From: Eutreptiella sp. 'Long Island Sound 2002' | Taxonomy: Eukaryota; Euglenozoa; Euglenophyceae; Eutreptiales; Eutreptiaceae | Direction of reading: 5' to 3' | DNA: 64,000 nucleotides | Assembly (NCBI GenBank): GCA_964036045.1 | Contig: OZ038395.1 | Coordinates: forward strand, 6,401,753 to 6,465,752 | In this document: piece by piece, positions 1 through 8,943 of the stretch | Layout of the letters: the number at the start of each line of letters is the position of its first letter | How positions within the stretch are numbered: position 1 is the first letter of the stretch | Notes under the pieces: model-generated | Told to the model about the DNA's origin: nothing | Database searches by the model: none | Seen by the model: only the letters and a program-made list of their open reading frames with translations | Translations under genes and position numbers: made by a program

Positions 1-531
1 TACCACCAGTATTGCAGGCTGCCAGGGGTGCATCAGTTAAGTGCCCCCCCCCCCACCGCCTGCCATTGGAAGCATGTGATTAGGTGAATTGCACACCTAT
101 TGTAAATATGAGCCCATTGTGTTTCCATTATGTTTGTGTTTTGTCAGTATGTTATTACTGATGTCTGCTAAAAGTACCCCACTCAGGTTGTGTTAAACCC
201 GAACAAAAGTAGGTGGACCATGGCCCTACAAGAGTGGTCCAGGGGAATGTACAATCGTTTGTATATAAGACAGCACCATCAAGGCTGCATGTGAATCTTC
301 AGCACCCCTTCAGTGTGCCTGGGAGGGGAGTGCAGCAGGCCCAGATAGTGCTGTAGGATCGCGGCGCATTACAGTGCGCGCGTGCGAGCATGATTGCAAT
401 ATTTGTGTATTTATTGGTGCAGTGTAGTACATGTTCTGTTTGTACTATCTTAGGGTTTTTTTATTATCAAACGCTATGATTTGTGCAGTGCCTGTTGGAG
501 GTTATTATCGTAGTGTTGCACTTCGCTGTTT
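1..531. other. left edge, no gene; possible LTR remnants
   Basis: No coding region is supported here. A C-run lies near 43-55. A TATA-like element (tatataag, 262-269) and a purine tract followed by TGCAGCAGG (320-339) resemble an LTR promoter and a polypurine-tract/LTR junction. The same TGCAGCAGG follows the purine tract at 1912-1922, so this may be a second remnant of that Ty3 family. The stretch ends in a pyrimidine-rich run with TTTACAG just before the integrase homology (near 556), which could be a 3' splice site or a coincidence. Confidence 0.3.
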
Positions 532-1500
532 TTGGAGAAATGTGTTTTCTTTACAGGATTGCCGCATGAAATTATGTCCGACAATGACAAAGTCATTTCA
601 AAAGACTTTTTCGAAACCCTCTGTGCTCTGAGTGGAATTGAGCAGCACAAGGGTGTCATTTACCGCCCTCAGTCCAATGGCAGGGCTGAAGTGGCTGTTA
701 AACTGGTGGTCAACAGTTTACGGCGGTATCTGGCGGATCGGAAGGGTAATTGGGTGCATGCATTGCCTTTGGCATTGTGGAGCCTCAATGACCTCCCGGG
801 GGTGGTGTCCCCCTACTCCCCCCATAGGTTGGTCTTTGGGAGGGACCCGGTGGGGTTTGGGGATTGCCCCCCCTATGAGGTTGAGGAGGGTCACGAAGAT
901 GCACTGGAGTTTTTTGACCGGGTCAGCAAGGAACGCCAGTTGGTTCAACAGCGGCTGACCAAAATTCATGAGCGAGAGAAGCGAGCTTGGTTGAAAAAAC
1001 ATCCACAGTTACAGCTGCAGGTTGGTGATCGTGTGTGGGTCAGGTTTTTGCCCAATGAAGCTGGTGTTCACAAGCTTCACAGGTTGTGGTTCGGACCCTG
1101 TGAGGTGCTGCAGTGCCTCAGTGAAACACGTTTTCTGATTTCCACACCCAAGGGTGAGCAGATCTTGCCTGCCACGAGACTGAAGCCCTACGTGTCCCCT
1201 TTTAAAGGACAGCCCGTGCCGTTTCATTATTTTGTAGATGGTGACAAAGTGCCTCAGGATGATACATACACTGTTGAGGCTGTGAAGGGCTGTATATGGC
1301 AGGGTTCAGGGCGAAACCGGAAGCGCAAGTGGAAGGTGAAGTGGCATGGACATGAGGAAGAAACTTGGGAGACACAGGATAAGTTTGTGGGACATGTTAA
1401 TGATGTGTGGGTCAAATATAACAGGGATCATGGCATCAATATCTCTGTTAATGATTTGATTCGAACCATACAATGTGTGCCCCTGTGTTTGCTGCTGTGA
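532..1500 (+). pseudogene. Ty3/gypsy integrase C-terminal half with chromodomain (5'-truncated)
   Basis: The reading frame covers the second half of a Ty3/gypsy integrase. Recognisable homology starts at GLPHEIMSDND, where the D is the second catalytic Asp of the DDE triad. NGRAEV follows with the catalytic Glu. A GPY/F-like C-terminal module comes next (VGDRVWVRF, then ATRLKPYVSP), then a chromodomain near residues 245-305 (YTVEAVKG to EETWE). The zinc finger, first catalytic Asp, RNase H and RT are absent upstream. The frame opens without a clear initiator. It ends at TGA 1498-1500, shortly after an INISVNDL stretch that matches the region after the chromodomain in element D (KIHVSDL). It is the 3' relic of an element related to D; the chromodomain would have targeted integration to marked chromatin. 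Confidence 0.85.
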
Positions 1501-1911
1501 TGGTGTTTTCTCAATTCTCACTTCCTTGTGTTTTCAGGATCGATTTCAGTTTAAGAAGATGAACCAGAAGCAGAATTTCATTAATTTCTCACGTCCTGAG
1601 TTCTGCATGGCAGGGCCTGGCCAGATTTGTCATGGATCATTTGTGTCTGCTATCTTTTGCCTGATTTTCTCTATGTTTGCATGGTTTTGGTTGTCCTGAT
1701 CCAGGGTTCCCCTTCTGGGATTTGCAGAGACTGAAATATGCAGATAGGTATGACATTTTGTTGCACGCTGTAAGCCATCTTGCGGCGTACTGTGATGTAC
1801 TGCATTGTATTTGTATTGAGCCCATTTCTGCTGCCTGTGTGTTTTCTGCACACCAGACTGCCCAATTATCGTCAGTCACCCCAGATTTGAATTTCCTGGG
1901 ATTGCCTAGCC

Positions 1912-2136
1912 TAGGAGGGGGGTGCAGCAGGTCTGGTCACGTGTGCAGATGGAGAGGATCCTAATCTGTTGCGATTATTTCAGTTTGCACAGACGATTGT
2001 GCCTTTTGCTATGATGCTCAATCGGGATTGTGTTGCAGTCCATGATTATTGATTTATTCTCTTGCACAGGCTCCTGTTATCACTTTCTGATGAAAATGCA
2101 GTACAAATCCAGCTTTGATGCTCTGCAGTGATTGTC
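1912..2136 (+). repeat. polypurine tract and partial 3' LTR of the truncated Ty3 element
   Basis: A purine tract (taggagggggg, 1912-1922) is followed immediately by TGCAGCAGG. This is the arrangement expected of a PPT/3'-LTR junction, and element D has a nearly identical one at 54472-54490. It lies about 410 bp after the integrase stop. The putative LTR runs into the truncated copia LTR near 2137, so its 3' end is not visible. 1501-1911 has no recognisable coding sequence. Confidence 0.5.
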
Positions 2137-2191
2137 GTGCAAAATCCAACAGACAGATTTTAGATTCTAACATCCGTCTTTTCTTTTTTTG
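2137..2191 (-). repeat. copia PPT and truncated 3' LTR
   Basis: Read on the minus strand, AAAAAAAGAAAAGACGGA (2191-2173 region) is a polypurine tract placed directly before TGTTAGAATCTAAAATCTG, the LTR start. Homology to the 5' LTR holds for about 36 bp and then stops, so the rest of this LTR was deleted or replaced by the adjoining Ty3 LTR relic. Confidence 0.65.
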
Positions 2192-2281
2192 AAACAGCAT
2201 ATAACAGTGCCAGATATCGTTGATCACGATCGTCGATCACTGCAGATCAGACCACACCATCTGTGATCTACGACCATGGTA

Positions 2282-2644
2282 CTAAGGCAGAATTGCATTG
2301 GAAATGGCGTGATAAAACTTATAAATATAACCTGCTTTAGTTAAAGCATCTGCCGACTGATAGTTCGTCGACACCCATTCTGGATTGGTGACTTCGCCAT
2401 GTTGTATCGCATCGTTGATAACGGCCAGCTCCACCATGAGCCTCTTCTCAGTGACTGCCTTTTTCTTGTATATGTGGTCATATAGGGAAGCACAATCAGT
2501 TCTCAGAGTCACAGGAATCGTCGCACCAGTAATTTCACGAATCAGGTTGCTCATCAGAAAGACATCGTCCACGCGTGCCGAACACGCCAAAGTTTCACCA
2601 GCAAAGGTAGATTTAACTACAGTTGATAGGGCAGAATAGTTCAC
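2282..2644 (-). pseudogene. copia RNase H domain (3' end of pol)
   Basis: The 120-residue frame matches the C-terminal RNase H of copia polyproteins. It has an STFAGETLA segment with the catalytic Glu, TDCASLYD with a catalytic Asp, and the family's typical closing region (VSTNYQSADALTKAG). The preceding pol part is in another frame with a short overlap at 2613-2644, so a frameshift separates them. RNase H would degrade the RNA strand of the RNA/DNA hybrid during reverse transcription. The frame ends about 90 bp before the polypurine tract, as expected for the end of pol. Confidence 0.85.
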
Positions 2645-3450
2645 GTTTGCCGTCGCAACTGGAGATCAGCGTCCAGATCCAGCCGCCAATTGTCTTGCCT
2701 CCTTCTCCATTGCCCCAGGATGCGTCGTGGTAACCAACCATCCTCACTGTTCCATCAAGCTTTGGGAAGCGTAATCGTATTGGTCGTCTTTTCATTTGTT
2801 CCAGTATCTTGTTCGCGAGCAATGCATCAGCGACAGTGGGTTGACTGGATCGTTGTGAGAGACGACAAGTCGCAAATGCGAAGTTAGGCCTCGTTTGACC
2901 CGTACACGAGGATAAAGCGCCAATGAGTCCAGGATACAGGGTCTTTTCGTGTTCCTCCAATTGTCTGCTTCCATCTGCGTTCTCCCTCAACACTATACAT
3001 GGAATATTTGCGATGTACGTCTCTTGATCCAACGAGTTGTCCCCTATCGTCTCGGATGCATCTGAGCCTCACACCACAGTAGACATACTCCCCTCTTTTA
3101 ATTGACCCCACAAGGAACAGATGAGTCAGCGAATCAACGATCTTGTCAAGGAATGAGTTTGCGCCTGCAACACTGATATCGTCGACATGCACTGCAACCC
3201 AACCACGAAGAGCATCGCCATCATCGAAGAGGTATATCGCAGCGTCAAATGGGACAGACCTCGCCCCCAGAGATAACAACCCATTGTGTAATGCATGGTA
3301 CCAATGTAGGGGTGCATCCACGAGTCCAGACACGGCTTTTCGCAGTCGCAACAACTTCCCAGACAGTTGCATCTCTGCCGGCGGCCGCACAAAAACCTCA
3401 CGCTCCAACGCGCCCCCTTGCAGGAAAGCTGTTGATATATCAATTGCCAC
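2613..3450 (-). pseudogene. copia reverse transcriptase, 3' half (frameshifted)
   Basis: Two overlapping minus-strand frames carry the rest of the RT. The frame 3450-2884 has MAIDISTAFLQG (first catalytic Asp), KAVSGLVDAPLHW and VHVDDISVAG, the YVDD box with His in place of Tyr. The frame 3032-2613 continues through the thumb/connection region (YPGLIGALSSCTGQTRPNFAFATCRL, quoted here only as a landmark of the family's 'RPDI' block) into the start of RNase H (MVGYHDASWGN, catalytic Asp). A frameshift lies between about 2884 and 3032. The 5' end of this piece abuts the hAT insertion at 3455; removing the insertion and one TSD copy leaves the RT reading frame continuous. Confidence 0.85.
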
Positions 3451-3455
3451 AGGAG
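3448..3455. repeat. 8-bp target site duplication, left copy
   Basis: CACAGGAG directly abuts the left terminal inverted repeat of the hAT-like element. The identical octamer lies at 5119-5126 at the other end. Confidence 0.9.
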
Positions 3456-3821
3456 TAAGGTTTGGAATCGATTTTGGCGATTAATCGATTAATCGGATAA
3501 TCGGCGATTATCGTCGATAATTTTTGAGAAATTGCATCGAATCGGTTATTTTTTAAAAAAAATTGCTATCGCATCGATTATTTAATTAGAAATGCCGCTG
3601 CGAAGCGCACCCTCAAACGCCGCAAGCCGCAACCGACAATGACCTGTGGTTCACAGAAGAAAGAAGTAACATAAGAAATCAAGTACATCTTTGCTAAAAA
3701 GTATAACCATTTCGAAGAATGCAAGTAATTATCGTTTTGCTGCATTTTTTGTTATCTTCAGAAAACCAAAAGGAACAAGAGGAACGATGTAGGAGACAAG
3801 TCAACGCTACTAGAGGAGAGG

Positions 3822-4115
3822 GCCAGCGCATGAGATTCTTCAACGAGGAAGGCCAGCAAGCTGGAGACTTCGCCAGAGAATAGCAGCGAGCAGGAGGCCA
3901 TCAAGCAGGAGACTTCATCCGAGAACGCCAGCGCGTGAGATGCTTTGCCTGAGAAGCCCAGCGAGCAGGAGACTTCGCCGGAGAAGCCGAGGGAGCACGA
4001 GACTTTGCCGGAGAAGGCCATCGAGCAGGAGACTTCGTCCCAGAAGGCCAGCGCGTGAGATGCTTTGCCAACGAAGGCCAGCGAGCAGGAGACTTCGCCC
4101 GGAGAAGGCCATCGC
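3822..4115. repeat. minisatellite inside the hAT-like element (about 30-bp unit)
   Basis: Degenerate copies of a unit such as gccagcgagcaggagact recur roughly every 30 bp. On the plus strand part of it reads as an EKPSEQETSPEK-type acidic repeat, broken by stops. It may be a captured fragment of a host coding repeat or a minisatellite that arose inside the element. No protein family is recognised. Confidence 0.6.
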
Positions 4116-4918
4116 GTGAGAAGGGACTATCGTGACGGAGACAAGCAGAGCATGCCTTCTGTGGGTGTGTCTGCCCCGTGTTTTTGTCTTTGTCTTCGGT
4201 AGCTTTTGTTTGTCTTCGTTCCTTTTCGTTTTTGCCGTCATTCTCGTAGATCTGATTTTGTCATCTGATTGTTCGAGTTTGTACCTGTGCTGTGGAGAGC
4301 TCTGAGACGTGTAGCATTGCACTGACATACGTGCTTGTTTTTGTTTTCACCCTTCGTTAGTTTTTTGCATCTTGTGCACTGCTTGGTCTAGGTCTCTGTC
4401 GTGGCAGATTGTGTTGTTTGCCATCTAATTGCGACTTCGGATTGTTTTGTTTCGCCATGATTGCGTGGCTTGTGTTACTTGCTCTCGTTTTCGTTTGCTT
4501 TTGTGTTCTGCTGTCAGGCGTGCATTGTTCTCTCTTCTTTGGTCTCTGCAGGCAAGACAACGTAAACTTTAGAAGTGTGGAGAGGAGATGTTGAATATTT
4601 CCCGTTTTGTACCGTCAGTGTGTTTGAAGTACTCACAAGTGTTGAAAAAAGATAACCCACATGCTGCTTGTGGAAGTGTTGTGTGGTCTTTGCAGTGATG
4701 GCCGCAGTTTTTGGATGAGATTTTGTGTTATTTTGCTTTTGGCCTTTGAGCTTGTTTGAGGCACAGTGAATAGACTCAAATTGCCATGTGGTTTGCAGGT
4801 GCCATTGGACAGTGTTTTAAGAGGGGAGTGCCCACGTCTTACCCTCAGTGGGCAGTGCGGTCGCACAGGAAACCAACTCTCAAAACTTCTCAATTTGAGC
4901 CACCGGGCATAATTGTTT

Positions 4919-5098
4919 CAAAATCGATTATTTTGATGGCAACAATCAGAAAAAATTGATTATTTGAAGGGGCAATAATCGGAACAATCGGTTATTTTTT
5001 GCAAAACAATCGGAAAAAACTGATTATTTGAAGGGGCAATAATCGGAACAATCGGTTATTTTTTGCAAAACGATCGGAAAAAACTGATTATTTTTTTT
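4919..5098. repeat. subterminal tandem repeat of the hAT-like element
   Basis: Two and a half copies of a unit of about 63 bp occur here (gaaaaaactgattatttgaa to gcaaaac-atcg). They are built from CGATTA/TAATCG motifs that also fill the left subterminal region (3466-3580). Such clustered subterminal motifs are typical hAT transposase-binding sites; that role is inferred. Confidence 0.6.
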
Positions 5099-5118
5099 GG
5101 AACCAATTCCGAACCTTA

Positions 5119-5126
5119 CACAGGAG
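5119..5126. repeat. 8-bp target site duplication, right copy
   Basis: CACAGGAG directly abuts the right terminal inverted repeat of the hAT-like element, matching 3448-3455. Confidence 0.9.
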
Positions 5127-5508
5127 CCGAGCCTTTGTACACCGCCACAGTCAACAACACCCGCCAGGATGATTTGGAACATGTGGGCGAGAAGGTATGC
5201 ACGTCCTGCACACCGGTTTCCTGAAACCTACGCACCACCAGCCTTGCCTTGGGCTTCGTCGTACCGTCATCGAGTAGCTTGTACACCAACACCCATCGAC
5301 ACGTAATGGTACGCTGCCCATGGTCGTCTACTATGTCGTAAGCCGTGCATGCATCCCACGAAGCCAACTCCTTCTGTTTGGCCATGACAAATTCTGGAGA
5401 ACTTGCTTGCTGTGCATCAACCTCACGCATCCCTTTTCTCATAGATTTGCGTGCAACGATAACAGTGTGCCAGCAGGAGATCACGCGAGGCCTGTGGATC
5501 CGCCACAC
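5119..5508 (-). pseudogene. copia reverse transcriptase, 5' part
   Basis: The frame reads as the N-terminal fingers of a copia RT: a QKELASWDA segment, then TCRWVLVYKLLDDG, KARLVVRRF and TFSPTCSKSSWRVLLTVAV, all family landmarks. It is out of frame with the integrase ORF upstream (overlap near 5423-5508), so a frameshift lies there. It stops just inside the hAT element at 5116 because of the insertion. The two RT halves (this one and 2884-3450) join in frame when the insertion is removed. Confidence 0.85.
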
Positions 5509-6841
5509 TCACGTACCGCCTCCATCCCATATGTGCACCATCAGTGCTTAACCGCGACAGCAGCGCCAACTCAGCCCTTGCCCGAGAGCGCGTCATAACT
5601 GGGTCACGCTGGGAGTGTTCCACCGCATGCCCTGCATCCTCGTCACGCAATGCCAGAATTTCTGCTTCCGTCAGCTCATTCCCTGCCTCATCCACGATCA
5701 CATCCTGAACATCTTCAGGGCACAACTCCTCGCCAGGGTCATCCGCAGGCGGGTCCACATTGCCCAGAACTGAAGACGCCAAGCGACAGCGCAACAGTGG
5801 CAGACGGCGTACACCGCCACCGTGACGGAGCACCACAAAGTCACCATCCACGCCAATAACCGACGCCGGACCATGCCAAGTATCTTTGCCCTTCTCTAGA
5901 GCTTCATAGTAAAAAACTCGATCCCCAGGTGTCAGCACCACGTCGCGATTCGTCGACGGCTTATGTCTCTCCGCCAATGAAATCTTCGCCCTGATATCCG
6001 CTGCATGAAAATTGTCCCATGCCTCATACATAGCATCAAGAAACCGCGACATGTAGTGCCCAACATGATCAGATGGCAGTCCAACATTGGACAACGCCGG
6101 CAAGTCCGCTGACACAAAATCAGGCCACTTCGCATACACACCGTACACAAGCTGTTGTGGGGAAAATCCCCTATCAGACATCGCCTGCGCATTCGCCGCC
6201 ATACACGCCACATCACATGCATCGTTCATGGACAGCGTGTCATCCGCCTCCAACAACATCTCCACGGTGTGTTGTAATTGATAGTGATGTCCCTCCACAC
6301 CACCCAAGGACCAATGCGATCTCCTGGGCGCACAGTGCAAGGTGATACCATATTTGCCAGCAAATAGCCGCATCAGGTCATTATCAAAGTCCCGACCCAG
6401 GTCAGTGAACAGCAGCACCGGCGGACCGTAATATTTTACCCACAGATGGAGTAGTGCATGGCACACGTCCGGCGCAGACTTGTTTTGTAGCACCGTGCAG
6501 TGTCTCAGCCTCGTGAACAAGCAGATGACATGTAGTATCGGCCGGCCCCGCAAATACCAGAGATCCGCCCCAACTTCGTAGTTGAAGTGCGGTTCCTTCG
6601 GTAACGACACCATAGGTCGATTTGGCGCACGCTTTCTCTTCTCACAGGCATCGCAGACAAGTTCCTTGGCTGCCGACTCCAGTACTGACGCGTCACGATC
6701 CGGGAACACCAACTTCAGCTGCTTCACCAACAAAGGTATCGGCACATGTCCCATCCTAGGGTGCAACGCCAGCAACTCACGCGACGCCACAGTAGAGTCC
6801 AGCCACACAGCATCCGTCAATAACACAAAGGAGTGCTCCAA
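5423..6841 (-). pseudogene. copia integrase
   Basis: The N-terminal zinc-binding module reads LHPRMGH ... CDACEKRK (HHCC). The core has YEVGADLWYL (first Asp), FTDLGRDFDND (second Asp) and GGVEGHHYQ (Glu), giving a complete DDE triad. The C-terminal part includes a GDRVFYYE segment typical of copia integrase tails. The enzyme would insert the cDNA into chromosomal DNA. It shares the frame of the gag-protease ORF and is separated from it only by TGA at 6860-6862; the next codons (CTC TCT) read on into integrase without another stop. The 3' end is frameshifted relative to RT. Confidence 0.85.
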
Positions 6842-6859
6842 CAGAAGCTCCCGAGAGAG

Positions 6860-8524
6860 TCAGGCATGTTTCCTGTGGTTCAAATCCCAGATCGGTATCG
6901 TCGGGTGGCCCAACCGAGAGACCGTACAGGGTAAGCGACGATCCCCTGCCCCCAGGTTCACAGTAACAGAGTTGGTCGCCGTATCCACACACATTCGCAT
7001 CCGGGTCATCGACCTGCGCCCCACCAGAAATGGCGTATCACCAGACACGATGTGGGTGCGTAAGAAATGCACGCCACCAGCCAGCTTGACTGGCAGGTCC
7101 ACAGAATAACAGGCATTCCGTGAAACCCCATCGCCGAATACAAACCACGCCCGTGTCTCACGTCGGTGAAGTCCAGCAGAGTCAGGACCCAGTAGTGCCA
7201 GATAATGCTTAAGCCATCCGTCACCACACAGCGTATCCGTACAGCCCAAATCAATAATACCGGAACCATATGTCGCCTCGCAGAGACCACGCAGTGCCTG
7301 AGGCGCGCTACCGCGATTCTGCGTCTCTGGTAAAACCATGAAACATACCCCTGCGTACACACTGTCGCCAAGCCCAACGTCATGCCCAACAACAGTCAAC
7401 GCACTGTGGTTAGGGACACCCGTTGCCACGGGCTGATCGCCACGCTCCTCCCCATGTTGCTCAGGATTCGAAGATCCTTGCGCCAGGAACACGGACGCCG
7501 GAGTGGACGATTTCTGCGACTTCATGGGACATTCGCGCTGTACATGACCCTTCTGGCCACACTTCCAACAGGTGACCCGCGCGCCAGCCTTCTCGGTTGG
7601 TGTTTTCGTCCGCGTGCCCTTCCCAGCCCCATACAGTACGTCGACACGGTCCTGTTGCGCAGAGCCGGGAAAGAGCTGTCGCATCGCAACAAGGACATTC
7701 GATAGATTCAACGTCCGCCCAGTACTGGCCACCACCATCACCCTCTGGTCCTTGTTCAGGCCCGAATTCAGAAGCGCCAAGGCACCAGTGAAGCGATCAT
7801 TGACGCCAATCCCAAAATTACCAAGGCGATACACCAAGATATCTAGTCGGTTCATCCAGGTGAGCATGTCACTCGCTCCGTGCCTGCATTCCAACAGCTC
7901 CGTAACTGCCTGCAAGACGTTATCAGCAGAGTCACCACCATAGGCCCATTGGAGTACTCCCAGCAGCAGGTGTAGACCCTGATCAGAACGTAGTTGATCC
8001 AGGGAAATCTTGGCCGTTGCCACCCGCGCCGCCCTTCCGCGTAGCCGCGTGAATAGCTGAACGTGTTTCGCTGATCCGGACTGTCCACTCTCCGTGTACC
8101 ATGCCATCGCCTGTACTCGCCACGTATGGTAGTCGTGCAAACCCAGTTTCATGTCCGTCTGCTCGTCATCAGATCCGAAAGAAGGACAATCCAGTTTCGA
8201 CGTCGACAGCAACCCAGAGCACATCGGAGGCACGTTCTGTAATCGCTGCTGTAATAATTGATTCTCTTGCTGAACCCGCAGTTGTTCCTGACGTACACCA
8301 TTCAGGTGGTTCATGTACTCTGCTTGCATGTTCTGCATGTGGGCGTCAAATGCGGCTTTCATCTGATGAATAGCGTGATTTTGCAGCACCCAATTGTGTT
8401 GCATAGAGTGGATAGACGTCTGCATGTTAATGGGCGGAAGAACATCAAGCCCAACACCCTCAGGCGGATACAAGTAATCCGAGGGTCCACCAGTATTGAG
8501 ATCATCCATGGTCCATCCGGCCAT
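6860..8524 (-). CDS. copia Gag and protease
   Basis: This 554-residue frame starts at an ATG about 30 bp inside the element's 5' LTR and PBS. Residues 1-100 hold a Gln-rich helical segment with coiled-coil character. The middle is a copia Gag-like (UBN2-type) region. A canonical zinc knuckle CWKCGQKGHVQREC (C-x2-C-x4-H-x4-C) lies near residues 316-330. The protease follows: GIIDLGCTDTLCG near residue 425 stands where D(S/T)G(A/C) is expected, with Leu in the second position, so activity is doubtful. FLVGRRSM fits the later protease part. The ORF ends in TGA inside what should be a continuous gag-pol. Confidence 0.8.
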   Translation of the reverse strand: MAGWTMDDLNTGGPSDYLYPPEGVGLDVLPPINMQTSIHSMQHNWVLQNHAIHQMKAAFDAHMQNMQAEYMNHLNGVRQEQLRVQQENQLLQQRLQNVPPMCSGLLSTSKLDCPSFGSDDEQTDMKLGLHDYHTWRVQAMAWYTESGQSGSAKHVQLFTRLRGRAARVATAKISLDQLRSDQGLHLLLGVLQWAYGGDSADNVLQAVTELLECRHGASDMLTWMNRLDILVYRLGNFGIGVNDRFTGALALLNSGLNKDQRVMVVASTGRTLNLSNVLVAMRQLFPGSAQQDRVDVLYGAGKGTRTKTPTEKAGARVTCWKCGQKGHVQRECPMKSQKSSTPASVFLAQGSSNPEQHGEERGDQPVATGVPNHSALTVVGHDVGLGDSVYAGVCFMVLPETQNRGSAPQALRGLCEATYGSGIIDLGCTDTLCGDGWLKHYLALLGPDSAGLHRRETRAWFVFGDGVSRNACYSVDLPVKLAGGVHFLRTHIVSGDTPFLVGRRSMTRMRMCVDTATNSVTVNLGAGDRRLPCTVSRLGHPTIPIWDLNHRKHA

Positions 8525-8540
8525 ATTCAGTGGATGTAGA

Positions 8541-8550
8541 TAATGCTACC
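8541..8550 (-). promoter_or_regulatory. copia primer-binding site
   Basis: On the minus strand TGGTAGCATTATC begins one base after the LTR end (TTTAACA). A PBS starting TGG pairs with the CCA end of a host tRNA. Element A uses a similar start (TGGTAGCAAGAGG), suggesting related primer tRNAs. The tRNA itself cannot be named from this window. Confidence 0.6.
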
Positions 8551-8551
8551 A

Positions 8552-8943
8552 GTGTTAAATTTCCACTATGCTTCTTGTAATGGTCTGGACAATCTTCACA
8601 AGACAAGCACAAGACCAATGATCCAATATTACAAAAACACCAACCTCAGTAGATGGACAATAAAGGCATGTGTGTACACTTAAAATCTTTATAAAAACAT
8701 TATAAAATCATATGAATGTCATGCCAAAACATATTTTTTTAAAGGCTCTGTGATTAGGAAATACTCAGGCTGAAATGGAGGTACCGCTTTTTCGAGAAAT
8801 CTGTTTTGGTAAGCCCGGAATCGAACCTGGGATTCGGGATTGATGATCCCGCGATATACCATTGATCCAGAACTCAATTCTGTGAACGGTACATCAGATG
8901 TTGCCCATCGGCAAATCCAACAGACAGATTATAGACTCTAACA
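8552..8943 (-). repeat. copia 5' LTR (392 bp)
   Basis: On the minus strand the LTR starts TGTTAGAGTC at 8943 and ends TTTAACA at 8552, so it has TG...CA ends. The first 36 bp match the truncated 3' LTR at 2137-2172. An AT-rich TTTTATAAAG stretch in the middle could be the TATA element. A tRNA-like sequence occupies 8807-8880. Confidence 0.75.
8807..8880 (-). pseudogene. tRNA-like sequence inside the copia LTR
   Basis: The minus strand has a perfect B-box (GGTTCGATTCC) in a T-arm (CCAGG-TTCGATT-CCGGG), a 5-bp anticodon-type stem (CGGGA/TCCCG) with a 7-nt loop TCATCAA, and a D-arm-like GATCAATGGTATATC. It ends with CTTACCA. The 5' acceptor strand pairs poorly and loop position 33 is C, not T, so a working tRNA is unlikely. 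It is a degenerate tRNA or tRNA-derived (SINE-like) module captured in the LTR. Confidence 0.5.

Larger units (their letters stand above)
3456..5118. mobile_element. hAT-like non-autonomous DNA transposon
   Basis: The element is flanked by a perfect 8-bp direct repeat CACAGGAG (3448-3455 and 5119-5126). It begins TAAGGTTTGGAATCGATT and ends with the inverted counterpart (TAAGGTTCGGAATTGGTT on the other strand), an imperfect terminal inverted repeat of about 18 bp. An 8-bp TSD with TIRs of the form (C/T)A(A/G)NG is the hallmark of the hAT superfamily. It interrupts the copia RT, and excision with one TSD restores that frame, so it is younger than the copia insertion. Both ends are rich in ATCG/CGATTA repeats, consistent with subterminal transposase-binding repeats. 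No hAT transposase (BED finger, DDE or C-terminal dimerisation domain) is recognisable inside, so it is probably non-autonomous. Confidence 0.88.
2137..8943 (-). mobile_element. Ty1/copia retrotransposon, decayed, with nested hAT insertion
   Basis: On the minus strand the order is 5' LTR (8943-8552), PBS, gag with zinc knuckle, protease, integrase, RT, RNase H, PPT (2191-2173) and a 3' LTR truncated after about 36 bp. Integrase preceding RT is the defining Ty1/copia order. The LTR starts TGTTAGA at both ends of the element (2172 and 8943) and both copies continue through the shared ATCTGTCTGTTGGATTT block. The coding region carries one in-frame TGA (6860-6862), at least two frameshifts and a 1.66-kb DNA transposon, so this copy cannot make a full polyprotein. 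No TSD can be checked because the 3' LTR is missing. Confidence 0.85.

Noticed and set aside
2080-2100. Hammerhead-ribozyme-like CTGATGA
   Set aside because: The rest of the catalytic core (stem II plus GAAA and paired arms) is not present.
3758-4328. Minus-strand repetitive frames (Ser/Leu/Phe-rich) inside the hAT-like element
   Set aside because: Reverse reading of the 30-bp minisatellite; no protein family.
8807-8880. Functional tRNA gene
   Set aside because: The acceptor stem pairs poorly and position 33 is not U; lies within an LTR. Kept as a tRNA-like relic.
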